From Pomphorhynchus laevis (taxonomy: Eukaryota; Acanthocephala; Palaeacanthocephala; Echinorhynchida; Pomphorhynchidae): a stretch of DNA of 64,000 nt. Shown here in pieces: positions 1 to 13,700 of the stretch. The notes beneath the pieces are model-generated. The model was not told where the DNA came from. It saw nothing but the letters and a program-made list of their open reading frames with translations, and did not search any database. How positions within the stretch are numbered: position 1 is the first letter of the stretch; every line of letters begins with the position of its first letter. The translations under genes were made by a program, and so were the position numbers. The stretch is taken from contig WNNJ02001240.1 of the NCBI GenBank assembly GCA_012934845.2, positions 1-64,000 of the forward strand. The letters run 5' to 3'.

Positions 1-1410
1 TAAATTATATAAATCAGCACAATAATATTATATTATTAATATTACAATAATATTACATTATATTAATTATTTTATATTAATTTATATCGTATATGAGCAT
101 TCATGAAACAAGCATACAAGAAACATATTTTTGCATGAGCATTCATGCATACCATATAATATAAAATATAATACATTAAATAATGAAAATTTAAGAATTG
201 CCATAACATGTAATTATATTGGTTTTCTTTAACATAATTTAAATATTAAAATAGAAATTAAATTTTAATTTAATTTTTAATTAAACTTATAAACTTTTAA
301 TTTATATCGTAAAGATGACATATTTAAATTTACAATAATTTTTGCATGAGCATTCATTCAATTTTTATTCAATATGCAAACAAATTTATCTAGGTAGACC
401 ATTTTTAAATAAAACCAATATTGATGATATTGAAGGTTTATATCTAGATATGAGCATTAAATTAACATTAACTAAAACAATTATTAATTTATATCGTAAA
501 GATGACATATTTAAATTTACAAGAAACATATTTTTGCATGAACATTCATGCATACCATATAATATAAAATATAATACATTAAATAATGAAATTTTAAGAA
601 TTGCAACAATATGTAATGATATTGGCTTTCTTCAAAATCATTTAAATAATTTAATAGATACATATTTTAAACTAGGTTACTATAAAAATAACATCAAGCA
701 GAAAATAGTAAAATATATAAATCAACACAATAATATTAAATCTAAATTTGAACTCTAATAAGGAAAATTTGTATGGATAATAAATAATATACTTTGTATT
801 AGAATCGGATACTATATAATCAAATTTTATCAGATGAAATACGTTATTGGCACGTGTACGGCCACGCTGCTATGTTGGGTCGATGAATTAGGGACGACAC
901 CTTATAGCATATATCCAGATATGAACATTAAATTAGTATCAATTAAAACTACTTTTAATTTATATCGTAAGGATGAAATATTTAATATATTTAATGCATA
1001 CCATATAATATAATACGTTAAATAATGAAATTTTAAGAATTGTAAAAATTTGTAATGATATTGGTTTTCTTCAAAATAATTTAAAAAATTTAATAGATGC
1101 ATATTTTAAACTAGATTACTATAAAAATACTATCAAACAGAAAATATGAACATTTAATAATAAATAATATACGATGTATTCGGAGAAGGTTATAGAGGTC
1201 ATCAGAATCAACAAATTATTATTAAAAATAAATTTAAACGGTTAAGAGTTAAATAATTTTGGATGGATAATAAACAATATACTCTGTATTAGAATAAGAT
1301 ACATCAGATAATCGAATTTAATCAAAGGAAATACGTCATTAATACGTATTTGGCCCAGTGGTTAGGTTGAGTCGAGGAATAGTAATCGACACTTTATAAC
1401 ATAGCAACCA
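1..1410. repeat. Diverged AT-rich tandem repeat block
   Basis: Related segments recur about every 470 bp. The stretch ending in an 'aatttatatcgtaa' core appears near 300, 485 and 957. A second module beginning 'ataataaataatatac' recurs near 777, 1162 and 1268 and is followed each time by a short GC-richer stretch (841-905 and 1325-1390). Copies differ by many substitutions and indels, so the duplication is not recent. The block lies downstream of the last exon of the minus-strand coiled-coil gene. One copy keeps a 138-codon reading frame (342-758). Confidence 0.6.
342..758 (+). pseudogene. AT-rich open frame inside repeat, possible reverse-transcriptase tail
   Basis: This is a 138-codon open frame rich in Ile, Asn and Lys. 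The neighbouring copies (near 1-330 and 900-1150) carry the same segment without an open frame, so it behaves as a decaying repeat rather than a single-copy gene. The C-terminal pattern (a Tyr-x-Thr-Leu turn, 'EILRIATICND', then 'KLGYYKNNIKQKI') resembles by memory the thumb-end segment of some reverse transcriptases, in which a Cys-containing helix is followed by a 'GYP...I' helix. That is an impression only. No catalytic YxDD is present, and an accidental AT-rich frame is possible. Confidence 0.25.
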
Positions 1411-1680
1411 TCAGATGATCTTTAATCTTAATTTTGATGCATTGTATAAGAATTAATCTCTTCATGATTAATTCTGAGTTATAAAGGCATATTCCTTGTT
1501 TATTTATGAGCCCACATTTATTCTTACGCCAATTCACTGTACATGTGAAAATGTTTGGTTTATTACAAAATATAAAATTAACATTAAATTAATTATAAAT
1601 AAATCAAATAAATACATTTTTAGCTGATAGAAATTTAGGAATTCATTCAACAAATTCTAACTTATTACAGTCATGCCCTC

Positions 1681-1686
1681 TTTATT
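1681..1686 (-). promoter_or_regulatory. Polyadenylation signal of the coiled-coil gene
   Basis: AATAAA on the minus strand, about 65 nt past the proposed stop codon. The position is typical, but the sequence is common in AT-rich DNA. Confidence 0.45.
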
Positions 1687-1748
1687 TTTCCAACAAGATT
1701 TATCTTTTAATAATTATTGTATTTCAAAAAGGATCAATTTAGCTAAAC

Positions 1749-1783
1749 TCAATTTATGATGCAAAGGAGCATTTTCAACTTTG
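1749..1783 (-). CDS. Coiled-coil gene exon 14 (terminal)
   Basis: Short terminal coding piece (AKLKMLLCIIN then TGA) after acceptor TATATAG, with phase 1 matched. AATAAA follows about 65 nt downstream. If exon 13 instead splices elsewhere, the C-terminus would differ. Confidence 0.5.
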
Positions 1784-4700
1784 CTATATACGAAAATTCT
1801 ACAATTCGAATAACCGATAATTTTGCATGAAAAGCTGCGTATTATCGTGAAAAGTGCAGAAAGCATTACCTGAACGAAAATCAACACCTTGTTGGCACAG
1901 AAATTCCTTATGAATCATGTCAATTTCTTGTTGAAAAAATGACTTTGAAAATTGTACCGCCTTTAGGTTGTCTTGTAGATCAGAATTCAATCCACTATAT
2001 CGACGAAGCACCAGACCTTTACTTGCAGACGGTGTCTTCTTGCTAAATTTCAAACAGTAGATAAATAAATTAATAAACTCTTAAACAATGAAACTTAAAA
2101 ACATATTTTTATTAACAATGTATTGCAAAATATCTGCTGGAAATATATTGTAATTAACAAATTATCCTAACTTTGCTGAATGATTAAAACTAATAATGTT
2201 GTTAAGAATAAATCAATTTACCGGTTAAAATTTACTTGGATATGCTTGTAATCATTATGAAATTATCCGTCTGACGGTATAAAAAATATATATTTCTTAG
2301 CTATAATATAAATTCCTTGTATAAATTAAAGTAATACTTACAAGCTTTGGATTTTAAATATTAGAATCAGACAATGTTGTCTCATAGTACATATTGATAG
2401 ACAGTTTCAGTAATACTCACGATCAGTTGCGCTCATATGATAAGCTAACCCCAATAAAAAAGACTGAATGTTTTATTATAACCGAAGATAAAAAAAAGCC
2501 TTACTCTAATGACATCTGATTGATTTAAATACGGTTACCTTATATCAAAAGATAAACTTTTTAAACTACATAGTCTGTATTATTGATTATATAATGAGTA
2601 AAATGAGTTGCGCTTAAAATTATCTGGAAACCTATGCTTCAACATATAAGTTGTACATTTATCTCCATTGAAATGTCTATTCAAATAACATTTATGCCTT
2701 TCAAATACTTAAGACCAATCATCTATCTAAATGTTATCAAACTATTGACCTCCCCAATACAACAAGACAGCTCTATTCCGAGACTGATTAATCTCTGAAT
2801 ATATTATTATATTTTTATTATTACTTATTTATACCTTAATTTCCGTTTTGTATCTCTGCATACTCAGCAGTTAAAGTAAAATATATGAAATATTAGTGTT
2901 CAATTAAATATAAAACGACTGTCTGAACCTTTTAATTGTAACAGATTCAAAAACATCTACTGGTATAGACTCGGCCAATTTGCGTTCCAAATCAGATATG
3001 TTCGTTTTCAATTTATCGATCTCTTCCAATAGAGTTTTGTTATTTTGGCTTTCCTGCTTCAAACACGATAACAAATGATCTTCTGATTTCCTCAGATATT
3101 TAACAACGCTGTCAATAGGAGCCAAACAATTATTTGGTGATGCCGTTAACACAAAATCACTTCCTCGTTCGATAGAATGATTAGGCTAAAAACAAATGCA
3201 GCCGTAATAAAACAACGAGACAACTTTTTACTGAAATATTGAATTGTCTCATTTTTCAATAAAATGCATTATGACATCGTAAACTCCTCTTTAACTATTT
3301 ACAAATACTACACGGCAACAGAGATTAATACTGAAATAAGATACTATTTAAAAGTATTAATTTTACCAAATAAATATCATAAAAACTAAACGATTGAAGA
3401 ATACCTAAAATTTTATTTCATTTTTGCAATAAGTCGACATAAATTTGAAATTACTTTTAATATCAAGAAATACATACATTTAAAGATCCACTGTTAATAC
3501 CATGAACGAGAGAACGAACAGATCTTTGCAAACCAATATACTCGGTAACAATTTTGCTAAGTGGTGCAACGAAAATGACGTCAACAAAACTGAATTTCGG
3601 ATTATCCAGATTAATAGCCTCAAAAACAGTGTCCAAACTATGAAATGTTTGAAATTGCCCACTCAAGGATATTTTTAAGAGCTAAAATCCAAAAGATGTA
3701 AAAGTTAAAAGAAATATTTTCGCTAAACTAACATGTCTTAAGTATCTCGTCTTTTGTTCAAAATATCGAGCAAATCCATATGCTGACTTGTCCACATCTT
3801 TTGGAATAGATACCTAAATTTGATAGCAATAGAACTTGTTTAGTTGCTGGTAATACATTTGACACTTTATTTTCTCTAAATATATTTCAGCTGTTTTTAA
3901 ATTTCATTTACTTGCCTTTATTTCTGTTGTTTCAAAAAGTTCACACTTTATTAGTTGTAGACACGAAGATTAGACGTTTATTAAATCAAATTTTCACTCG
4001 TCACATACAAGTTTCTTCAAGATTTTTTATATTATATATATTTTATTATATCTAAACAATTTGTATCCTGGAGAAGCACGTATATGACATGGAAAATTTG
4101 ATTTAAAAAATGGTCCCAACCTTACTATCTACAATATGGTTTTCTATCAGTCGACACCGATTGATATCGTTTGGGGAGCAAAACATCTGATTCTAGCCAT
4201 AACGATTTGTTGCAATTGCACATCACTCAATATCTCTACGTAAAATGCTAATATCCGTTTCCACTTCGTTCAAATTGTTCATATGCAGATCATCAACTCC
4301 TTTACCTCTCAAACTTGTGATTATACACCGTTCAGGCTAAGCTAACCTTTCACGTATATTATTTAACGAGCTTGCAGATCTTCTTTCTAACTGTTCATTG
4401 CCTTATACTCTTTTCTTTGTTCTCAGTGACTTTAAAATTCGTCTTGATAACCCGGATGACTCTGACTCTATCAATCTAGCTAACCTTTTTTCTGATTTAA
4501 ATTGTAAATTACATAAAACAAGCCCCACGCAAACTTGTTGATTCCGACTGTTGTCTTTCTAATCGTCGAAGCCGTCACTCTTTTCGTATGTTAAATCGTT
4601 TTCTAAAACGTTCTCCAAACACACTCATTCCAAATATCCGTGCTTCATATCTTTCTCTCCACTGTTCCCATCTCATTCTTATGCGAACTAAACGTACTCT

Positions 4701-7700
4701 CTTTTGGCGAAATCAACTCGAGTCCTCTTCCAACTCTAAATCTCCTTGGAAAATCTAAAACTCAATTCTTTTACGATCATCCACCCCTTGTAACATAAAT
4801 CCTGATGAATTTTCTTCTTATCTGCAACATAAGCTATCTAATTTAATTTCCTTTCTACCCATATGCCCCTTGTATACTCTCATCTCTTTAAATACTTCCC
4901 TTCCAGAGCTATTCCACCTTCTTCCCGTTTCGTCTGACGAAGTTTCTTCGGCTTTTCTGTCATTACCTAATGAAAACTATCATTCCAACTCAATTCCCGC
5001 TCCCTTGCTAAAAAATATCTGCTCCTCTATCTAACCCTTCCGAACCACATTGTTCAACTTATCTATTCGTAGGAATACATTTCCTTCCAACTGGAAATGC
5101 GCACTATTCGTGATCTCCTCTAAAAACAATCTCTCGACCCTTCACTACCATCTTCGTACCGTCCTATATAACTTCTCCCAACCATCTCTAAATTCCTTCA
5201 GCGTCTCGTTCTCAATCAAGTTAATGTATATCCCTTTTCATAACTTATTAATTCCCTTCCAAGCCGCCTTTTCGCTCTAATTACTCTACAGGAATATCTT
5301 GCTTTAAAGTTCACAATGGCTTAATCATCATCTGCTTGAGACATTGTGGATCACTCGATTCTTCTCCATCGTCTTCGTCATGATTATGGCTTCTCTTTAC
5401 ACACTGTGGCTTGGTTTTCTTCATATCTATCAAACCGTACTTTTCGCGATTGTTCTAACTCTTCTCTCTCCCTTCCTTCTTCCATCCCGTCCGGTGTTCC
5501 ACAAGGCTCCGTATTAGGCCCTATGCTTTTCTCTCTCTTCTTCTTGGTGATTTGTCTTCGATTTCTCATAAATTTAACTTCCATGTTATGCAAAATGCTG
5601 ATGACATTATTATGCACCTGTTTATCGTATTCATGTTCTTAGTGTTTCCGCTTCCAACTGTCTTGCCTCAAATTTTAATTATCTTTCTTCCCTTCGTCTT
5701 TCTCTGAATCCGAATAAATCAAAAATGATATAGATCTTTCCTCGACGCTTCGGCGAAAAACCTCCCTCCGTATCATTAAATTTTACAATTCTTCCTATTG
5801 TTGATAATCTCGTTTTCCTAGGCTTCACTTTTGACAACCGACTTTCACTTAAACATTTCGTTAGATATAAAGTACGCTCATCTACCTTGATACTCCGCAA
5901 TCTCCGTCAAGTTCGTAGATTGATCGATTTCCCTTCTTGTTTGACTCTAATATCTTCTCTCCTTTTTTCTAGACTCGATTATTGTCTTAGTCTATTTTCC
6001 AACTCACCTAAATCCACTCTTCTTCCCCTGGTGGCTGCTCCTCTCTGGTGGAATCAGCTGCCCATTCATATAAGCCAAGCACGCTCCCTGCCGTGCTTCC
6101 AACGCCATATCCGATCCAATTTAAACAATTTATCTGTTCGATTTCTTCATTTTTTGGTTTGTTAGTAAACTTGTAAGCGTGCAGCTGCCACACATTCGCG
6201 ACGTAAAATAAATTATTATATATTAAAGAGGGTTAGGGCTTCATGTAGAAATTGTCAATAGAAGGTACAGATGTTGTAAGCATACAAGTCAATTGTGGGG
6301 TAGGAAAAGTAATTTTTACTATATAGAAATCAAACTGCACGTTTGCGCTAATTCGGACGAAATCTTTTCAGATCAAAATTTTGAATTATTCTATTTTTAT
6401 CATTAACAGTTTTAAATTTCAATAAAACACTATCTACGTAGCGTTTTTAATTTTAAAACAAAATATATAACTACTTAAACTTATTTCTGCATCTGATACT
6501 TCAAGGTAAAATTTAGTATTTTTTCAAATTTAAATACGCGTTATAAAAATTAGTGCTATGTAAGAACATCAATTTATTTTATATTTCGCTAGCTGCTGAT
6601 GGCATAATACAAATAATAATTTGTTAAAACACAATTTATATTTTTTCAATAGAACAGGTTCACTTAATATTTCAAATAGAACAGGTTCACTTGATATTTC
6701 AAATAGAACAGGTTCAATTGATATTTCAAATAGAACAGGTTCACTTGGTATTTCAAAACAAACAGGTTCACTTGATATTTCAAAAAGAACAGGTTCAATT
6801 GATATTTTATAGGCATCTAAATAACTACATTTTTTAACAGGATAATTTAAAACGACCACTGATTGAAGATGACATTTTAAATTTTCAGATAAAATAATTT
6901 AAATAATATCACAATGATTATTGCTCAATTTAAGCCATAAGTATTTAAAATTATGTACGAACGAAAATATTACGAAAATGAAATGACATGAATGCTCATC
7001 GTTTAATACAATAAATATTCTACAGATTTATGGCAAATCATCAAGGATTCACCATATCCATATGGCGAATATGGGTAAGAGTTATATCCATATATCTTAT
7101 CCACGCAGGATTAGAGACGCGGTAAGAACAGATAACCGAATATGCACGAATTTTAAACTATTTAATAAAAAAACTAAAAGAAATATTTGAAATTAATTTT
7201 ATAACTTTAAAGTAATCAAATAATTATGAAAAGTTTCTGTAAAAATATACGAGAAAACGTAAATTACACAGGAATAAAATCGTTGAATAATAAAAAGCTT
7301 AATGTATATATACAGGAATACTAAATTGGTAAACGTAATTTAATTTGGTGATTAAAATATTTATTCCGCGTTTTCAAAACAATGCTTTGACATATAAGGA
7401 TTTCCATCTTAATTCGTTTACAATTTTTACATAAAATTTTAGCAACATGCGAATGAATGTATCAAATGAAATAAAAAAAATACAATTTGATGTAATGTAG
7501 TCAGACTTGGCTCAAATCCAGAGGGATCTGAGCCTTCCAGCCAATCCAACACGCCGTTCTACAACTGAACCACCCGGGGTCTTTCACCCACACGAAGAGC
7601 CCAGTAGAGGACCACTATGCTAGGTAAACGAGAGACAAGAAGCTTAAGAAACTTTATCCATTGCTCTAAAGGACGTCTCAAGAAAAGAAGACTAATCCCG

Positions 7701-10700
7701 AGATAGCCCAGATGCCTTAGAGGCGCACCAGATGGGGATTTCTTTCACTCAAAGAAAACCCCGTCACGTAATTTAATTTGGTGATTTAAAATATTTATTC
7801 CGCGTTTTCAAAACAATGCTTTGACATATAAGGATTTTCATCTTAACTCGTTTACAATTTTTACATAAAATTTTAGCAACATGCAAATGAATGTATCAAA
7901 TGAAATAAAAAATACAATTTGTTGTAATGTAGTCAGATTTGGAATAAAAATATGCTATCTAGTATCAAAAAAGTTATTTGTCTATATTATGAATTGTGAA
8001 CATATATATTGAATATATATTGAATTTTGAATATATATATTTGAAATCAATCTAGTATTTTCTAAAATAGTGGAAAAGTAAAATCAAACGACATACACCA
8101 TCTGTCGTCGAAGATCCTTTAGATTTAAACACTTTTTGTTTAACAGCAGTCATCACACATTTAACTCTCGACGACTGACGCATCATTTCGTATTCTAAAT
8201 GCTTTAAATCATCCATACAACTTCTGTATTGCTATAATAAGGTTATAATGAGATATGATCCAAATATCCTTATATAACTTACAGAGATAATACATTCTAA
8301 AAGATAATCAACAAATGTACAATCCGGAATACTCCGTAAGTGATTCTGCATTCTTATCTAAACGACAAAACAAATTAAGATAATTTGAAACGATATAAAA
8401 AACAAAAAGAGTAGTAGAATTTTCAAATCTTTTAGATTTTTATAAAATATAAAAGTCGCTATATTTATTAAAACCATAATTATTCTTAGAATAAAGGAAG
8501 GTTGAAGAAATAAAAAATATTATTAAAAGGCAAAATTTCATCAAATATATAATCAAAATCGATACAAGAGGAAAGAATGTTTTATTTTGATTTGAAAAAA
8601 AAATATTTGAAAATTAAGTTATCTTTTGTATTGTAATAAGACAAATTAAATAAAAAGATTATCTTTTGAAGTTGGTATAGGTACTTTAGTTAAAAAAATA
8701 CAAATGATCTTAACATTTGACAAAATACTATTTGAAAATTAAGTTATCTTTTGTATTGTAATAAGACAAATTAAATAAAAAGATTATCTTTTGAAGTTGG
8801 TATAGGTACTTTAGTTAAAAAAATACAAATGATCTTAACATTTGACAAAATACTATTTGAAAATTAAGTTATCTTTTGTATTGTAATAAGACAAATTAAA
8901 TAAAAAGATTATCTTTTGAAGTTGGTATAGGTACTTTAGTTAAAAAAATACAAATGATCTTAACATTTGACAAAATACTATTTGGAAATTAAGTTATCTT
9001 TTGTATTGTAATAAGACAAATTAAATAAAAAGATTATCTTTTGAAGTTGGTATAGGTACTTTAGTTAAAAAAATACAAATGATCTTAACATTTGACAAAA
9101 TACTATTTGGAAATTAAGTTATCTTTTGTATTGTAATAAGACAAATTAAATAAAAAGATTATCTTTTGAAGTTGGTATAGGTACTTTAGTTAAAAAAATA
9201 CAAATGATCTTAACATTTGACAAAATACTATTTGAAAATTAAGTTATCTTTTGTATTGTAATAAGACAAATTAAATAAAAAGATTATCTTTTGAAGTTGG
9301 TATAGGTACTTTAGTTAAAAAAATACAAATGATCTTAACATTTGACAAAATACTATTTGAAAATTAAGTTATCTTTTGTATTGTAATAAGACAAATTAAA
9401 TAAAAAGATTATCTTTTGAAGTTGGTATAGGTACTTTAGTTAAAAAAATACAAATGATCTTAACATTTGACAAAATAATATTTGAAAATTAAGTTATCTT
9501 TGTATTGTAATAAGACAAATTAAATAAAAAGATTATCTTTTGAAGTTGGTATAGGTACTTTAGTTAAAAAAATACAAATGATCTTAACATTTGACAAAAT
9601 AATATTTGAAAATTAAGTTATCTTTTGTATTGTAATAAGACAAATTAAATAAAAAGATTATCTTTTGAAGTTGGTATAGGTACTTTAGTTAAAAAAATAC
9701 AAATGATCTTAACATTTGACAAAATAATATTTGAAAATTAAGTTATCTTTTGTATTGTAATAAGACAAATTAAATAAAAAGATTATCTTTTGAAGTTGGT
9801 ATAGGTACTTTAGTTAAAAAAATACAAATGATCTTAACATTTGACAAAATAATATTTGAAAATTAAGTTATCTTTTGTATTGTAATAAGACAAATTAAAT
9901 AAAAAGATTATCTTTTGAAGTTGGTATAGGTACTTTAGTTAAAAAAATACAAATGATCTTAACATTTGACAAAATACTATTTGAAAATTAAGTTATCTTT
10001 TGTATTGTAATAAGACAAATTAAATAAAAAGATTATCTTTTGAAGTTGGTATAGGTACTTTAGTTAAAAAAATACAAATGATCTTAACATTTGACAAAAT
10101 ACTATTTAAAAATTAAGTTATCTTTTGTATTGTAATAAGACAAATTAAATAAAAAGATTATCTTTTGAAGTTGGTATAGGTACTTTAGTTAAAAAAATAC
10201 AAATGATCTTAACATTTGACAAAATACTATTTGAAAATTAAGTTATCTTTTGTATTGTAATAAGACAAATTAAATAAAAAGATTATCTTTTGAAGTTGGT
10301 ATAGGTACTTTAGTTAAAAAAATACAAATGATCTTAACATTTGACAAAATAATATTTGAAAATTAAGTTATCTTTTGTATTGTAATATGACAAATAGAAT
10401 AATAAAAATAAGAATATTTATGATATAAAAATATATAATCCAAATATTTCTTGAAGTTGGTATAGGTGCTTTAGTTAAAAAATACGAACGATCTTAACAT
10501 TAGACAATTAATGCATTAAAAAATATAAATAAAATTATACATTTTATTTCACCGTGGTCGCTGCCAAATTCAGCAGAAGCAAACAATTCTAATGGTTACC
10601 GTTTCTTCGTTTTTTTTTAAATCATCAAGAGGGGATGATGTAAACTAATGTATACAATTGTAATTAAACAAATCACATGCCACTTTAATTGATTCCTTAA

Positions 10701-13700
10701 AAAGGCATTCCAAAAAATTAGTCAATAATTGTTCTTCATTTGCTGGTAAGATTTCGAACATGTCCTGTAAGTTTACGATCTCGATATATTCTAAAAATAA
10801 CAATCAAAAATGCAATTTCAGAATCTGCACGAAAAAGAACTTTTATCAAAAAAAATCGTAGCCAATGAAAACGTGAACAGTAAAAACCAATTAATTATAT
10901 TAATTTAGTAATAACGAAATGGTGATTATCTAGAAACAATATCTGTGTACAATGATATTGACAGTATCTATTAGCGACAAATATTAATACGAATATTAAA
11001 AGAATAATAATAAGAATTATTAACATTACTATTAAATAAAAGGAATTAATATTAATATAATTATGAATATTATATTATTAATTAAGAAAAATATTAATAG
11101 ATCCTTTGTCTGGAATCTTTGAATTATTGAAATATAAGAAAAATCAATAATATAATTAATAAATTATAATTAATAATTATAATGCAAGAATTATTACTAA
11201 TTTATAATAATTAATAATAATTTATTAAAGTATTTTTTCGACAGTGGCCAAAAATTGGAGTTAAGCAATAACAAAAATGTGAATAAAAACTATTCACATA
11301 TATCTTTAATTACCTCTTAATATTGTTAATAATCGTTGATCAAGTGAACGTTTTATGTTTGCGCTTATCGATCGATTACGCTAAATTGAAACAGAAATTA
11401 TCAAGTGATTTGTATACACCAACAAATATCTCTCTAACAAGAATGTCAATTGACATCAAATTAATATTGGAGTATTTTTTCCAAAGAGATTGATAGATTT
11501 AGTGATAGGAAATTTAAATGATTGAAGGCGATTTTTTTTCTTTGAATAAATATACAATTAAACAGTTTCGGATAAAAATGCATCTTCCGAATGATTTGTT
11601 TGTTTCTGTCTTTTGAGAAGCAAACAAATACATTCTGAAGAAGGATGTACATCCGAAACTATTTAATTAGTTTCGGATTACAAATTTATGACTTCTGAAT
11701 ACTAATTGCTATAAGCAGCAATTATTATTACCATAAATCAATAATCCAGTTAATGAAATGATTTGTTCTTGTGTAGAACAATGAAAAATAAAGATATACA
11801 TATCGATTTGTATATATCTAAAATATATATCTATTATTATCTATTACTACTATTATTATTAATATATATCTATTATTTAGTTATATATAACTAAATAATA
11901 CAGTTAGCTAAAAGTAATGATAATCATATCAGCTTTTATTATACAATAAATTCAACATTATATAAAAAGGATATTCACTGTATACATATAAAATATACGA
12001 ACACACAATGAGTAAAGAGTATCAGTTAATCAAAACTTAGATCTCAAAATTGAGAATAATGAATCACAAAAATTCAAAAGCTGTTTTATGTAAAAATAAT
12101 AAAAATTCAATAGAATTAAAACTTGTTAAAAACAAATGAAATTAACAGAACTGTCTTATAAGACAGGTGAATGATACAAAATACTTACTTTAAGCAATTC
12201 TTTTGGTTTGTAGACAATTGATTCTGTTTGGCACCTACATATACAAACAATAACTTTAGATATATAGTTTGGGTTGTATAGCAACAATTTAAATTATATA
12301 AAATTACTGAATTACATGTGCCCTACTTTTGAGCAGTTGGTTTTCGAGAATAGTGTTGAATTGAAATACCACACGTAATTTAAATTCACAACTAATATAC
12401 TGTCAGGTTATAAATCACATCGTTGAAAAGATATTAAAAAATAAGTATTTACATTATATATCATAATAAAATATATATTATCATAAAATATGGATTATAA
12501 AATAAAAAATTGTAAAACAAATTAGCTGTGAATTTATTAGATAATTTTCAATTTACAAAGTAAATATAATGCCTTTCAATCTTTCTCTAATTAAGAAATA
12601 TTTCTTATTAAATTATATGAAAATATATTAGACTACGGTATTTAAAAGTCACTTTTAGTGACCACATCATTAAATACCAAAACACAGAAAAAATAATAGA
12701 ATTTAATAATTGAATATAATTATTTAAAGCAAAGTATTTACGTCAAATTATTTGAATTGGGTTATTTAAATCAAATTATTTGAATCTAGTTACTTGAATT
12801 TAATAATTTGAATCAAATTTTTTAATCAAGTTATTTGAATTAAATTATTTTAATAAAATTATTTGAATCAAGTTATTCGAAGCAAAGTATTTTAATTAAA
12901 TTATTTGAATCAATTAATTCGCTTCAAATATGGTTAAACTCTATTAAATTAATAAATGTAAATTTTTGATTAATTCAAGAAATATTTTTCAAAAAAATTA
13001 TCAATCAAAAAATTCGAAAAAAAAATTGCATATTGATTGCTAATTCCTACATGAATGATTTCTATGACATCTGAAGATTACTAATTATTGATAAATGTTT
13101 ATTATTTAAATATTAATTTAAATGTTTAAAGAAAATAAAAAATTCCATTATTAGATAAATGTTATCATTAGATAACATAAAATTCCATTATTAATAAATG
13201 TCATAAAGTTTATTATTGCTAATATTTATAATATTAATGTCATTATCTAATAAATTTCATTATTAGATAAATGCTTAAATAGTTTATTTTAAAAATTTCA
13301 AATTTTCAAAAAATAGAAATAATTTTATTTCATATTAAAAATCTGTAATTATATTCATAATAATTAGATAAATTCTTAAAAAAGCGAATCGATTTCTATA
13401 GAAGCAAGTATATACAAAACTTACCATTTATCAGCTTTGAGTATTTTTGATGATCTCCTAATCTTATTTATTTGTATATCTCGATCTAAAAAAGGTCGAA
13501 ATTAGCAAAAAAAAGCAATATCTGAAATGATTTAAATAAACTGCCGGTAATCGTAAATCAAGGATAACAAACTGAAATAGGGAAAAGCGCTTACGTCTGT
13601 TGATTATTTTTCGAATTCACAATGGAAACATAAAAATCCGTATACAATATGAGACATTAGGAGTGTATGAGTAAAAACGACGACATGGCACCACACATCG

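Noticed and set aside
7530-7580. tRNA-like gene inside the SINE (TGGTTCAGTTGTAGA)
   Set aside because: It is repeated in the SINE and LINE tail at 46.4 and 49.2 kb, has no cloverleaf, and lies at the element's 3' side.
8603-10396. CRISPR-like array of regular repeats
   Set aside because: Units are contiguous 125-bp near-identical copies without unique spacers, and the context is eukaryotic intronic.
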